Both the position numbers and the translations under genes were made by a program. Below are positions 35,736 through 44,402 of a DNA stretch of 64,000 bases, one piece after another. Location: contig NZ_JAENIO010000014.1 of assembly GCF_016595415.1 (NCBI RefSeq), positions 1-64,000 on the forward strand, in the 5' to 3' direction. The notes below the pieces were generated by a model. It was not told where the DNA came from and ran no database searches. It saw only the letters and a list, made by a program, of their open reading frames with translations. Source of the DNA: Roseibacillus ishigakijimensis. GTDB taxonomy: Bacteria; Verrucomicrobiota; Verrucomicrobiia; Verrucomicrobiales; Akkermansiaceae. Each line of letters begins with the position of its first letter. The first letter of the stretch is position 1.

Positions 35736-36896
35736 TCAAGTTTCTTCATCAATGAGGAGTTTGGACTGGAAAGCACCTTCGTCCTCCAGGTTGCCGCCCA
35801 GAGCCCCGGCGAGAGTGCCCAGGGTGGAGGAAAAGACCGCGAACCGGAGCAGATCCGCGCCCGTGACGGGCTCGCCCACCCAGCCCACGATGAGTTCGCG
35901 GGGGAAAGCGAAGGTGATCAGCAGGGAGAGAAGAAAAAGGTAAAGCCCGAGCGAGAACATGCCCGCGAAAAGCGTGAGCTGCAGCACCACGCGGGTGCGC
36001 TCGAGCTGCTCACTGGCCCTGGGTTGGCGGGTCAGCTCAGGGATGTTTTGCCCATGGTAAAGCGCCCCCGTGCCCACAAGCACGGCTAGGATTGCGGCAC
36101 CGGAAAGCACTTCCCCCCGAATGGCCATTCCCAATTCCCAGGGCTCGGCTCCCAGATAAAGAAAAAGCATACTGACAAAGGCGGCAGCGGTGAGCCGACC
36201 CAAGCGGAAGGGCTGCTTCCAAGGCTCATAGCCGATGACATCGGACAAAATTCCCCTGGGGTCGGCGATGAGGGCGCGCAGACGAAAAAGCAGGCCCGGT
36301 CGTTGCCCGGCCTCCTCCAAGCGAAGATCGGCGACCTCGGCCAGGCGCTTTCCCATGAGTTCCTGATCGCCGGACGAGAAGGCTGCCACCAGAGCCTCCT
36401 CGCTTTCCAGCGGGCGCTTCATGGCCCCGGGTTCATGGGGTTCGAGCCCGAGGAGATGCCCGAAGAGATATTGCGCCACCACCATCAGACGCAGCGAACA
36501 GTCCTTCTCCTCCGGCGGGTAGCGATGGGTGGAGAGCACCGCCGTCTCCAGCGCGGAAGAAGGCGTGCCGAGGGTGAAAGGACGCGTGCGGGCCCGCAAA
36601 TCCGCTTGCGTCACCACGAAAGCAAAGTCCCAATGGCGCACCAGCTTTTCGTGGCAACCCAAGGCCAGCAGCTCCAGCGGATCGAGCCGCGAACCATCGC
36701 TGGGACGGGTGTTTCTCTCCCGAAACTCCGCCCGCCACTCGAACTGGGGAAATTGCCGGGCCAATTGCTCGTTGAGAATGACGGCCGCCTTGCGAGTGAG
36801 GGCCACCAGCTCATCGTCTTCGCCACCACCCACCGGCTGGATGACCCAACCGATGACGATTTCGCGGGTTTCGTTGTCGAGGAGGTGAGGGGTCAT
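35736..36896 (-). CDS. Membrane protein with degenerate metzincin-like N-terminal domain
   Basis: 386 residues. The N-terminal half (1-230) is soluble-looking; residues 141-154 read [14 protein letters not shown], which resembles the zincin signature HExxHxxGLxxH but has Tyr143 and Leu144 where the first His and the catalytic Glu belong. It is therefore probably inactive as a protease. Residues about 240-370 form four membrane helices ([68 protein letters not shown]). The gene starts directly after the stop of the CaCA-type exchanger with no gap, so the two form one unit, and it precedes ureC by 59 bp. Function unknown. Confidence 0.85.
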   Translation of the reverse strand: MTPHLLDNETREIVIGWVIQPVGGGEDDELVALTRKAAVILNEQLARQFPQFEWRAEFRERNTRPSDGSRLDPLELLALGCHEKLVRHWDFAFVVTQADLRARTRPFTLGTPSSALETAVLSTHRYPPEEKDCSLRLMVVAQYLFGHLLGLEPHEPGAMKRPLESEEALVAAFSSGDQELMGKRLAEVADLRLEEAGQRPGLLFRLRALIADPRGILSDVIGYEPWKQPFRLGRLTAAAFVSMLFLYLGAEPWELGMAIRGEVLSGAAILAVLVGTGALYHGQNIPELTRQPRASEQLERTRVVLQLTLFAGMFSLGLYLFLLSLLITFAFPRELIVGWVGEPVTGADLLRFAVFSSTLGTLAGALGGNLEDEGAFQSKLLIDEET

Positions 36897-37934
36897 CTAT
36901 TGGGCTAGGAAAAGGGTGAGCAAAGCAACGCCGTAGAGGGATAAAATCGTGAAACTCTCGAAGCCGATGTTGGCGATTCCCCGGCGCTCGCGACCGACGA
37001 GGCCCATGGTCAGCACCGCCGTCATAAGAATGGCGAGAGCGATGAGAAAGAGCTGCTGATTGGTGATAGCGTGGTAGATGGAGCCATCCCGGTAAGCGAC
37101 GTCGGAGGCAGCCATGAAGAGACTGTCAAAGGCATTCCCCCCGATGATGCCACCGACCGCGAGAGTATAGGCCCCATTGCGCACCGCCGCGATGGAAGTA
37201 ACCAGCTCGGGCAAGGAAGAGGAAACGGCGGTGAAGAGTCCGCCCACGAGGGACTCGCTCAAGCCCATGCGCTTGATGGCCCCGATGCCGGTCTCCGCCG
37301 TCAGCCAGCCCGCCACCGCAGTGAGCAGGGCCAGCAAGACGAAGCTCGTGAGGGCCGCCGTCCAGCTTTGGCGGGTTTTCTCCGCCTCCCCCTCATCCTC
37401 TTGGGTCACCTCCGTCCGGTGGGGATGCCACATCGGGTCGGCCTTGGTGCGGGAGCTGAGGCGCATGCCGTAGCAGTAGGCCGCAACCATCAACACGGTG
37501 ACGGGATGAATCTCCCAAAAAGTCCACTCCGGCAGCGTGAAGGCCAGCAGCGGGAGAGTGAGCAGCGCGATGAGCAGCCCCGCCTGCATGAGGTTGGCGA
37601 GAGAAGCCGCCGCGTGCTCAAGATTGCCCCGCCGGAGGCTGATATCGGCAATACCCAAAAAGGCGGTCTGGGCCGCGATGCCTCCGATGGCGTTGGAAAC
37701 CGCCATCTCCACATAGCCCTGCCAGGCCGCCGTCACCGAAGCCACCAGCCCGGGCAAAGACGTGGCCGCCCCGAGGAACAGCCCGCCCGTGATGGCCTGG
37801 CCCAAGCCCGAGCGGTCGGCAATGGTCTCGGCCACCTTGGCCAGGCGCTGGCCCGCGAAGAAAATGATCACCACGCTGACCACAAAGATCAGGATGTGAT
37901 AAATGAAAGGGAGGGAACTGAGAAGGTCTTGCAT
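36897..37934 (-). CDS. CaCA-family (sodium/calcium exchanger-like) membrane protein
   Basis: 345 residues, ten or so helices, with the two alpha-repeats of the cation/Ca2+ antiporter superfamily. The second repeat is standard (SSSLPELVTSIAAVRNG with its Glu). The first reads ATSLPGLVASVTAAWQG, with Gly62 where the ion-binding Glu normally stands, so ion selectivity or even transport may differ. A charged cytoplasmic loop (residues about 170-190) separates the halves. It forms a gapless pair with the following membrane protein and lies at the head of the gene run that leads into ureC, so it might be co-transcribed with urease. A 15-bp tandem repeat lies just in front of its start codon. Confidence 0.87.
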   Translation of the reverse strand: MQDLLSSLPFIYHILIFVVSVVIIFFAGQRLAKVAETIADRSGLGQAITGGLFLGAATSLPGLVASVTAAWQGYVEMAVSNAIGGIAAQTAFLGIADISLRRGNLEHAAASLANLMQAGLLIALLTLPLLAFTLPEWTFWEIHPVTVLMVAAYCYGMRLSSRTKADPMWHPHRTEVTQEDEGEAEKTRQSWTAALTSFVLLALLTAVAGWLTAETGIGAIKRMGLSESLVGGLFTAVSSSLPELVTSIAAVRNGAYTLAVGGIIGGNAFDSLFMAASDVAYRDGSIYHAITNQQLFLIALAILMTAVLTMGLVGRERRGIANIGFESFTILSLYGVALLTLFLAQ

Positions 37935-37935
37935 C

Positions 37936-37965
37936 GATCTATGGCTCGAGGATCTATGGCTCGAG
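37936..37965. repeat. Tandem 15-bp duplication
   Basis: GATCTATGGCTCGAG occurs twice without a gap (37936-37950 and 37951-37965), 2 bp in front of the start codon of the exchanger gene. Both copies are identical. Confidence 0.95.
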
Positions 37966-38182
37966 GCCGGGTAACGATCGCAAACCCCATACCAACGGAG
38001 GACCGGGACTCACGGGCCTCATGGAGGAAGAATTCGCGCATTTCGCACGATCTCCAACGACAATTTGCACGCCGGGCAGGGCTCCCCCGCCCCTGTTCCC
38101 TTGCTGAGGCCAGCCTTTCCGGAATGGCACGCTCTCTTCTCAGCAATTGGCAGCCTCTCTCAACGGAGGCGCTAGAACGTCC

Positions 38183-39073
38183 ATGCACCCGATCATCGTC
38201 ATCAACACCTCTTCCGGCTCGGGGGAATTTGCCGAGAGGAGCAAGCAAGAAGAAATCCTCGCCCTTTTTCGTCACCATCATTCCGGGGCCGAGCTGCGGG
38301 CGGTGGGGCCGGAGAGTTTTCAGCAGACCATCCAGGAAGCCCTCGCCGGTCCTTACGACACCATCATCGTTGGCGGTGGCGATGGCTCCCTCACCTCCAC
38401 CGCCCAATTGGTGGCGGAAGCAGACAAAACCCTGGGTGTCATTCCCCTGGGCACCTTCAATCTGGAAGCGCGCGATCTCGGAGTTTCCCTCGACCCGATG
38501 GAAGCAGCCGCCCAGCTGGCCACCGCAGGCCGGGAACGCATCGACTACCTCATGGTCAATGACCACATCTGCCTCTGCGCCCTCATTCTGGGCTTTTACC
38601 CCGCTCTGGCGGAAATGCGCGAAGAGTATCACGGCAAGGCCTGGTGGCAGAAGTCGCTGCGCACCTTTTACGAAACCTCCGTCCTGGCCACCGAGACCCC
38701 CGCGCTCCACCTCCAGCTGCAAACCCCACAAGGCCTGATCGAGCGCGAGAGCCGCATGACCGCCATCTCCCCCGGGCCCTACGCGGAAGAGTTCGGCCTC
38801 ATTCCCAAGCGGGACCAGCTTTCTTCAGGCCTCATCCATGCCTACGTCTCTTCCCATCTTTCCCGTAAGGAGTTGCTCGCTGCCTCCCTCCACTTCATCT
38901 CCGGGCAATTGAGCACCACCGAAAATCTGGAAATGGTCACCGCGACCGAGATGACCATCGCCACCCCCGGGAGCGACGAACTTCCTCTCATGATCGATGG
39001 CGAGATCCTCACCCTGCGCACTCCTCTCGACATTCAACTCCGTCCTCAAGCTCTCTCCGTTCTGCGACCATGA
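38183..39073 (+). CDS. Diacylglycerol kinase catalytic-domain protein (lipid kinase)
   Basis: 296 residues from the ATG at 38183; the TTG start of the longer frame is less likely. The DAGK/NAD kinase-like fold is marked by IVINTSSGSG at the N-terminus, the nucleotide-binding GGGDGSLTSTAQLV motif (around residue 67) and LGVIPLGTFNLEARDLGVS, a variant of the LGIxPxGTxNxFAR motif. It probably phosphorylates a lipid alcohol such as diacylglycerol. The C-terminal beta domain is standard (LPLMIDGEILTLRTPLDIQL, matching the usual xxxDGExxxxTPxxIxxxP). It overlaps the metallophosphoesterase gene by 4 bp (ATGA), so the two are coupled and may act on the same phospholipid pool. Confidence 0.9.
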   Translation: MHPIIVINTSSGSGEFAERSKQEEILALFRHHHSGAELRAVGPESFQQTIQEALAGPYDTIIVGGGDGSLTSTAQLVAEADKTLGVIPLGTFNLEARDLGVSLDPMEAAAQLATAGRERIDYLMVNDHICLCALILGFYPALAEMREEYHGKAWWQKSLRTFYETSVLATETPALHLQLQTPQGLIERESRMTAISPGPYAEEFGLIPKRDQLSSGLIHAYVSSHLSRKELLAASLHFISGQLSTTENLEMVTATEMTIATPGSDELPLMIDGEILTLRTPLDIQLRPQALSVLRP

Positions 39074-39927
39074 GTTTCACTCTCCTGCACTACTCCGACC
39101 CCCACTTCGGGGCTTCCGTGGCCGAAATCTCCAAAGCCGCGGTTCAGATTGCCCACGAACTCGAGCCCGACCTGCTGGTGATTTCCGGGGACTTTGCCAT
39201 GAAAGGCCGCCGCCGGGAATTTCAAGCCGCCCGCGAGTGGTTGAGCCGCTTGCCCGCCCCCCGCCTCGTCATCCCGGGCAATCATGATGTCCCCGCCCTC
39301 AACAATCTCTGGCAACGCTTTTTCGCCCCCTTCAAGCGCTACAAACACTTTATCCATCCCTCCCTGGAGCCCTCGCGCGACCTCCCCGGAGTGGGAAAAC
39401 TGGTCTCCGCCAACTCCAACCTCCCCTTTGGCTGGCACCGGGACTGGTCCCACGGATTTCTCAATCCCATGCAAGCCCAGCGCATCCATCGCGAGCTCCT
39501 CGGGGTGCCTGCCGAGCGCTTGCGTCTCCTCACTCTTCACCACCCCCTGCTGGCCGCCAAAGACAAGGAACGGGCCTTGGTCGCCCCCCTCCCGCTCGTC
39601 AGCAAAATGCTGACGGACAACGCTATCGACCTGGCCCTGACCGGGCACTTCCACCAATCCTCTCTCGCCCTCTTTCCCGCCAAGAATTCCGAGCGAAAAA
39701 TAGTAGTCTCGCAAGCGCCATCCATTTGCTCCACCCGGCGCAAGGGAGAGCCCAATGGCTTCCACCTCCTCCACCTCAGCCCCGGGAAAATCTGTGGCGA
39801 GCTCTTCCAATGGGAGGGCAAAAAATTCCTCCGCCAAAGCGCGCACCGTTTTTCCCGCACCGCCGAAGGCTGGCAGGAAGACCTCCCCGCCCGGCCAAGC
39901 GGCTCTTCCCCCGATGAGAGGTGCTAG
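39070..39927 (+). CDS. Calcineurin-like metallophosphoesterase
   Basis: 285 residues. All five metallophosphoesterase motifs are visible in order: SDPHFG (residues 9-14, with Pro in place of the usual xHL), GDF (around 40), GNHD (70-73), the HHP pair (about 157) and GHFH (about 196). It binds two metals and hydrolyses a phosphoester; the substrate (for example a lipid head group, cyclic nucleotide or nucleotide sugar lipid) cannot be told. No signal peptide. Translationally coupled to the lipid kinase gene by the ATGA overlap, which suggests a joint role in phospholipid turnover. Confidence 0.93.
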   Translation: MSFTLLHYSDPHFGASVAEISKAAVQIAHELEPDLLVISGDFAMKGRRREFQAAREWLSRLPAPRLVIPGNHDVPALNNLWQRFFAPFKRYKHFIHPSLEPSRDLPGVGKLVSANSNLPFGWHRDWSHGFLNPMQAQRIHRELLGVPAERLRLLTLHHPLLAAKDKERALVAPLPLVSKMLTDNAIDLALTGHFHQSSLALFPAKNSERKIVVSQAPSICSTRRKGEPNGFHLLHLSPGKICGELFQWEGKKFLRQSAHRFSRTAEGWQEDLPARPSGSSPDERC

Positions 39928-40017
39928 CAAAGCAGAGAAGCGCGCTCCAAGATTTCCCGTCCGAGGCGGAAGAAAGCGCGCTCCGGACCGGGAATCCTGA
40001 CCGTGAAACAACCGATC

Positions 40018-41433
40018 TTAACCAAGCAATAGGCCCAGAATGCGGTCACGCACACTGTCATTGCGGATCAGCCCGGAAAATTGCTCCGAGCCTGCTCCGA
40101 GAGCGCTCAGCTGGGTGGGATCGGCGGTGTGACTCACCCCGGTCCAACCGGTGCCAGTGTGATTCCCCACCATCTGCCCCAGCAGTCCCGCCGGATTGTT
40201 CAGCTGGTGACTCCATTCGATCACTTCCCGACCGCTGATTGAATCGAGCACCGCCTCCGACTCGGCTTGGGTGGGCTGGAAGCCGCAAGTATTCTCCACC
40301 AGCTTTTGCCAATCCTTCACGCCCCCTTCTTTCTTCTTCCACCGGGCCAAGAGTTCCTCGTGGGAAGCCTTCAGCTTGGCAACATGCTCGAAGTGCTGGT
40401 TGGTCTGGGTGTAGCGGGCTCCGGTGCCGTTGAGAGCGGGATTGGCATTGCCGTGATCGCTGGTCACCACCACCAGGATGTCGTCGCGGTCCGAGACCAT
40501 TTCCAGCACCTTGGCCACCGCATCGTCGAAGGCCAGCTGATCGTGGAGCAGACCGCCGATATCGTTGCCGTGCGCGGCGTGGTCCACCCGGGCACCCTCC
40601 ACCTGGAGGAGAAAGGGCGCTCGCCCGGAGAGAAAACGCCGCAGCGCCACCGAAGTCATTTCCGCCAGGGTGGGCACCTGCTTTTGCAAAGCTGCACTCT
40701 GATTACGGTCCAAGGAATAGGGCAGGTGACTGTCCCAAAAAGTGCCCAGCAACTTGCCGCGACCCGCCCGGAAGAGTTCATCCCGGCTCCCCACAACCTG
40801 ATAACCGGCTTTCTCGTAGTCCGCGAAAAGGTCTCTGCCGTCCTTGCGGTCGCCAGCCTTGAAGTGGCGCGTGCCTCCTCCGAGCAGAATCTCAGCCCGA
40901 TCAAGGAACTGGGGGGCAATGAAATCCTCATCATCGCGACTGGGCGAATTGGTGGCAAAGCCAGCCGGGGTGGCATGGGTCACCCGCGAAGTGGTGACTA
41001 GGCCGAGACGCGCCTTCTCCTTGCTCAAGGTCAGCCCAATGGGCTCAAGGTTGGCTCCCTTGGCATCGACACAAATTTGTCCATTGGGCACGCGCTGGCC
41101 CGAGCTCCAGGCGCTCGATGCCGCCGCCGAGTCCGTGACCAGAGAATTGAAGGAAGGGGTATCCATCAAGCCGTGGGCCGCAGTGGGGTGACTCAGCAGC
41201 TGCCACCAAGCGGTTCCCTTTTGGCGAATCTGCTGGGAAAACGCCTCCGCCATGGGAAGCACCCCTTGACTCATGCCATCGGACACCATGAAGACAATCC
41301 CGGTGGGCCGCTGGCCCTTCTTCATTTTTTCCTCAGCGCGCGCGGAACCAGAAAAGAGGAAACTCCCGACTCCGGCAGAGAGGCTGGCTTGCAGAAGATG
41401 GCGACGATTGAGTGAAAAGTTCGACGATTTCAT
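40018..41433 (-). CDS. Tat-exported alkaline phosphatase (PhoA family)
   Basis: 471 residues. Twin-arginine signal NRRHLLQASLSAG (residues 9-21) followed by an Ala-X-Ala cleavage site near 33. The PhoA active site is complete: Asp52 in MVSDGMS, nucleophile Ser102 in VTDSAAAS, SRVTHATPA, the metal-binding VEGARVDHAAHGND and TSDHGN, and the late SHTADP. It releases phosphate from organic esters in the periplasm or outside. The gene stands alone, with no pho-box recognised by eye and no phosphate transporter nearby. Confidence 0.95.
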   Translation of the reverse strand: MKSSNFSLNRRHLLQASLSAGVGSFLFSGSARAEEKMKKGQRPTGIVFMVSDGMSQGVLPMAEAFSQQIRQKGTAWWQLLSHPTAAHGLMDTPSFNSLVTDSAAASSAWSSGQRVPNGQICVDAKGANLEPIGLTLSKEKARLGLVTTSRVTHATPAGFATNSPSRDDEDFIAPQFLDRAEILLGGGTRHFKAGDRKDGRDLFADYEKAGYQVVGSRDELFRAGRGKLLGTFWDSHLPYSLDRNQSAALQKQVPTLAEMTSVALRRFLSGRAPFLLQVEGARVDHAAHGNDIGGLLHDQLAFDDAVAKVLEMVSDRDDILVVVTSDHGNANPALNGTGARYTQTNQHFEHVAKLKASHEELLARWKKKEGGVKDWQKLVENTCGFQPTQAESEAVLDSISGREVIEWSHQLNNPAGLLGQMVGNHTGTGWTGVSHTADPTQLSALGAGSEQFSGLIRNDSVRDRILGLLLG

Positions 41434-41666
41434 AGTGGTGTGTGTGGGCCCGGGGCCATTGTCCGCCCAAGACCGGGTGCTCTTGGGAAAGGACTTGGCA
41501 CGCTGGCACCTTCCTTACGGGCAGAGAAGAGACACCATTTCGTCTCGTTTCAGGAGGGCGCAATTCCGATTGCGTGACAGAGCTGTCACCGAAGAAGAAT
41601 GGCCCCGCAATCCTGACCGCAAGGAGGGCAAATCTCCTCGGGCAAGGCTAGGGAAGGAGGGAGCAC

Positions 41667-41957
41667 TCAATCGATGAGATTGTCGATGCGCTGGGCCATC
41701 TCGATATCGGCCGGAGTCACTCCGCCTTCATCGTGGGTGGTCAGGCGGAAGGTCACCTTGGAATAACGGATATCAATATCCGGATGATGCTGGGCCTCCT
41801 CGGCTATCTCCGCAATATCATTCACGCAATCAATCGCTTCAGTGAACTCTTCAAATTCCACGACGCGGTAGATTTCCTTGCCGCTGTCACTGATTTCCCA
41901 TTCCGGATGTTTTTTGAGAGCCTGGGCCAGCTCTTCGTCTCTAAGCACGTCTGACAT
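41667..41957 (-). CDS. phhB: 4a-hydroxytetrahydrobiopterin dehydratase (DCoH/PCD)
   Basis: 96 residues, the normal size, from the ATG at 41957. It dehydrates 4a-hydroxytetrahydrobiopterin to quinonoid dihydrobiopterin, recycling the pterin cofactor of aromatic amino acid hydroxylases. The signature EEAQHHPDIDIRYSKVTFRL with the catalytic histidines and TTHDEGGVTPADIEMA is present. No phenylalanine hydroxylase gene is nearby; family members also act in molybdopterin handling in bacteria without that enzyme, and a molybdopterin oxidoreductase is encoded 13 kb away, though that link is weak. Confidence 0.95.
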   Translation of the reverse strand: MSDVLRDEELAQALKKHPEWEISDSGKEIYRVVEFEEFTEAIDCVNDIAEIAEEAQHHPDIDIRYSKVTFRLTTHDEGGVTPADIEMAQRIDNLID

Positions 41958-42084
41958 TGTTGATCTGATTTGGGGTTCGCTCCGCAAAGTGCGCCCTTCC
42001 CTCCCCCTTTGGCAAGTTTCTTTCCGCCCCCATCCCCCGATTTTTCTGACTTTTCAGGGTGGCGATCGGGTCTAAGTTACCGCC

Positions 42085-42534
42085 ATGAAAATCCTCCTCC
42101 CCATCCTGGCCCTCGCCACGGCCCTCCTCTTCTCCAGTTGCGGAACCTCCAACCCCACCAGCCGCATCGAGAAGAACCCCCACCTTTACAATCAACTCTC
42201 CCTGGCTGAGCAGGAGCTCGTCTCCCAAGGGCGGATTGAAAAAGGAATGTCTCCCCACGCCGTCTACCTTGCCCTGGGCTCGCCCGACCGCCAGTTGGAG
42301 GGCGAGGCCGATGGGGTCCACACCATGCGATGGGACTACACCAGCCTCTACCCGGTCTATCACAACCATGTCTACGGCTACTGGGGCTCCGGCTACGGAC
42401 GCTATGGCCGCTATGGCCACCGGGGTTATCACGGCTTCGGCTATGCCCCGACCATTGAATATGTGCCGGCCCGCTCCGGCACGGTCTGGTTCGAGAACAA
42501 TGTGGTGAAATCTTGGGAGCGGGTCCGCCGTTAA
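42085..42534 (+). CDS. Outer-membrane/periplasmic lipoprotein with Gly/Tyr-rich region
   Basis: 149 residues. Lipoprotein signal with lipobox LFSSC (Cys19). Residues about 45-75 (RIEKGMSPHAVYLALGSPDR) resemble the SmpA/OmlA (BamE-like) motif in which a helix is followed by LGxPxR. The middle is rich in Gly, Tyr and His (YGYWGSGYGRYGRYGHRGYHG), likely flexible. Surface or envelope scaffold role is likely. It precedes the L,D-transpeptidase lipoprotein gene by 41 bp on the same strand, so the two may be one operon. Confidence 0.85.
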   Translation: MKILLPILALATALLFSSCGTSNPTSRIEKNPHLYNQLSLAEQELVSQGRIEKGMSPHAVYLALGSPDRQLEGEADGVHTMRWDYTSLYPVYHNHVYGYWGSGYGRYGRYGHRGYHGFGYAPTIEYVPARSGTVWFENNVVKSWERVRR

Positions 42535-42575
42535 TCTCCTCACACCTTCACCCCTCTCTTTTCCCGGACCCAAAC

Positions 42576-43289
42576 ATGCGATTCCTGACCTTCAGCAGCT
42601 CCGCCGTCATCCTCGCGAGCTGCTTTCTCCTTTCCGGCTGTGGCGCGACGACCTCGACGAGCAACGCGCGCAATCCCCGCCTCGCAGCCTACCAGAACTT
42701 TGACGCCGAAGCCAAACTGCCCGAGAACCGGTCGGCAGTGGAGGTGAAAGTCTCCCTTCGCAAGCAAGCGGCCTACGTCTTGGAAGACGGCAAGCCCCTA
42801 CTCATCATGCCCGTCTCCATTGGAGCCCGGAGCACCCCCACTCCCCAGGGGAACTTCACCATTTTGCGCAAGCTGACCCGGCACCGCTCTCCCCGCCACG
42901 GGTGGGCCTACAGCGCGGCGGGATATGTGCAGGAAAGCGAAGCCGGCGCCCAACCGGGTGGTTGGAAATTCACCGGTCATCCCCTGCCCTACTGGTGTGA
43001 GTTCGCCCCCGGCCTGGGCTTCCACACCGGCTGGTTGAAGGCGGAGCCTTGCACCCGGGGCTGTCTGCGCCTGCACGAGAATATCGCTCCCAAATTCTAC
43101 CGCCTCGTCTCCAACGGCACCCCGGTGAGCATCGCGGAGAGCCAACCCGAGGACGCCCGCCTCGGCCGCAAGGTGCGCCGCCCCCCTTATGGCGAGCACC
43201 TCGATGACTACTCCCCGGCTCTCTACATCAGCGATGATTACTTCACCCGCCACCAAGCCCCCACTTTCCACTCCGGTTGGCTGCGCTGA
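42576..43289 (+). CDS. L,D-transpeptidase (YkuD) lipoprotein
   Basis: 237 residues from the ATG at 42576, with lipobox LLSGC (Cys22). The YkuD catalytic domain spans about residues 50-190: KQAAYVLEDGKPLLIMPVSIG at its start, the substrate-side His in LGFHTGW, and the nucleophile Cys in PCTRGCLRLHE. Such enzymes form 3-3 cross-links in murein or attach lipoproteins to it. The Ser-His-Gly-Cys motif of ErfK-type enzymes is replaced by Cys-Thr-Arg-Gly-Cys, as also in the second transpeptidase of this window. Follows a Gly/Tyr-rich lipoprotein gene. Confidence 0.92.
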   Translation: MRFLTFSSSAVILASCFLLSGCGATTSTSNARNPRLAAYQNFDAEAKLPENRSAVEVKVSLRKQAAYVLEDGKPLLIMPVSIGARSTPTPQGNFTILRKLTRHRSPRHGWAYSAAGYVQESEAGAQPGGWKFTGHPLPYWCEFAPGLGFHTGWLKAEPCTRGCLRLHENIAPKFYRLVSNGTPVSIAESQPEDARLGRKVRRPPYGEHLDDYSPALYISDDYFTRHQAPTFHSGWLR

Positions 43290-43373
43290 GCCCTCCGCCT
43301 GCTGGTCCCCGCAAATTTTTCAAACATTACCGGTTCACCCCATCGTTGATTCCCTGTAGAGATTCCCTCCGAA

Positions 43374-44372
43374 ATGGCTGACACAACTACCGACACCCAG
43401 AAACTCTCGGACGAAATTGCCGGGTCCTCCCGCTGGATCAGCGACGTGCGACAGGAAATGTCCCGCGTCCTCATCGGCCAGAACCAGCTTGTAGACCGCC
43501 TTTTACTCGGTCTTTTGTGCAACGGCCACATCCTACTGGAAGGCCTCCCCGGCTTGGCCAAGACGCTCGCCGTCAACACCCTTTCTTCCTGCTTCCAGCT
43601 CCAATTCTCCCGCATTCAGTTCACTCCCGACCTACTTCCGGCCGATTTACTGGGCACCCTAATCTATAATCCCCAGCAGCAAAAATTCGACCCCAAGTTG
43701 GGGCCCATCTTTGCCAATCTCGTGCTTGCCGACGAGGTCAACCGCTCCCCCGCCAAGGTGCAGGCCGCGCTCCTGGAAGCGATGCAAGAGCGCCAGGTCA
43801 CCCTGGGCGACACCACTTACCCTTTGCCCGAGCCTTTCCTCGTCCTGGCGACCCAGAACCCCATCGATCAAGAGGGCACTTACACCCTGCCCGAAGCCCA
43901 GCTCGACCGCTTCTTGCTCAAAGTGCTCGTGGACTATCCCAGCAAGGAAGAGGAAATGAAAGTCCTCGATCTGATGGCCAACACCAGCAAGCCCCCGGCC
44001 GTGAACCCGGTGGCCGAGCCCGCGCAACTGGCTGCCAGCCGCCAGCTCCTCAACCGCATCTACATCGACCCGGCGGTGCGCGAATACATCGTGGATCTGG
44101 TTCACGCCACCCGTTCTCCCTTGAAGTATGACCAGGGTTTGGTCCCGCTCATCCGCGCCGGGGCCTCCCCCCGGGCCACCATCAACCTCGCCCTCACCGC
44201 CCGGGCCCACGCCTTCATGAACTCCCGGGCCTACGTCACCCCGCAGGACGTCAAGTCCCTCGCCCCCGAGGTCCTGCGCCACCGCATCCTCCTTTCCTAC
44301 GAAGCAGAGGCCGAAAACATCTCCACCGATACCCTCATCAGCCGCCTTCTCTCCAAAGTGCCGGTGCCCTGA
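43374..44372 (+). CDS. MoxR family AAA+ ATPase
   Basis: 332 residues, normal for MoxR. Walker A is GLPGLAKT, Walker B and sensor are VLADEVNRSPAKVQAALLEAM (ADEVNR), and the arginine-finger/sensor segments LPEAQLDRFLLK are intact. MoxR ATPases act as chaperones that help assemble or activate partners containing VWA domains (for example the DUF58-VWA-type proteins encoded next to moxR). Here no DUF58 or VWA gene follows; the downstream neighbour prmA is convergent 30 bp away. The gene thus appears orphaned. Confidence 0.95.
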   Translation: MADTTTDTQKLSDEIAGSSRWISDVRQEMSRVLIGQNQLVDRLLLGLLCNGHILLEGLPGLAKTLAVNTLSSCFQLQFSRIQFTPDLLPADLLGTLIYNPQQQKFDPKLGPIFANLVLADEVNRSPAKVQAALLEAMQERQVTLGDTTYPLPEPFLVLATQNPIDQEGTYTLPEAQLDRFLLKVLVDYPSKEEEMKVLDLMANTSKPPAVNPVAEPAQLAASRQLLNRIYIDPAVREYIVDLVHATRSPLKYDQGLVPLIRAGASPRATINLALTARAHAFMNSRAYVTPQDVKSLAPEVLRHRILLSYEAEAENISTDTLISRLLSKVPVP

Positions 44373-44402
44373 AGAGGCTTGGCGGCTGAGTGGAAGAGGC
44401 CG

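Noticed and set aside
35677-36896. Search for ureA or ureB hidden upstream of ureC
   Set aside because: The gene there is a membrane protein without any UreA or UreB segment, and no other frame in the gap is long enough.
39938-39984. 11-bp direct repeat AAGCGCGCTCC after the metallophosphoesterase gene
   Set aside because: Two short copies 25 bp apart in a 90-bp convergent gap; not distinct enough to interpret, and no hairpin or T run.
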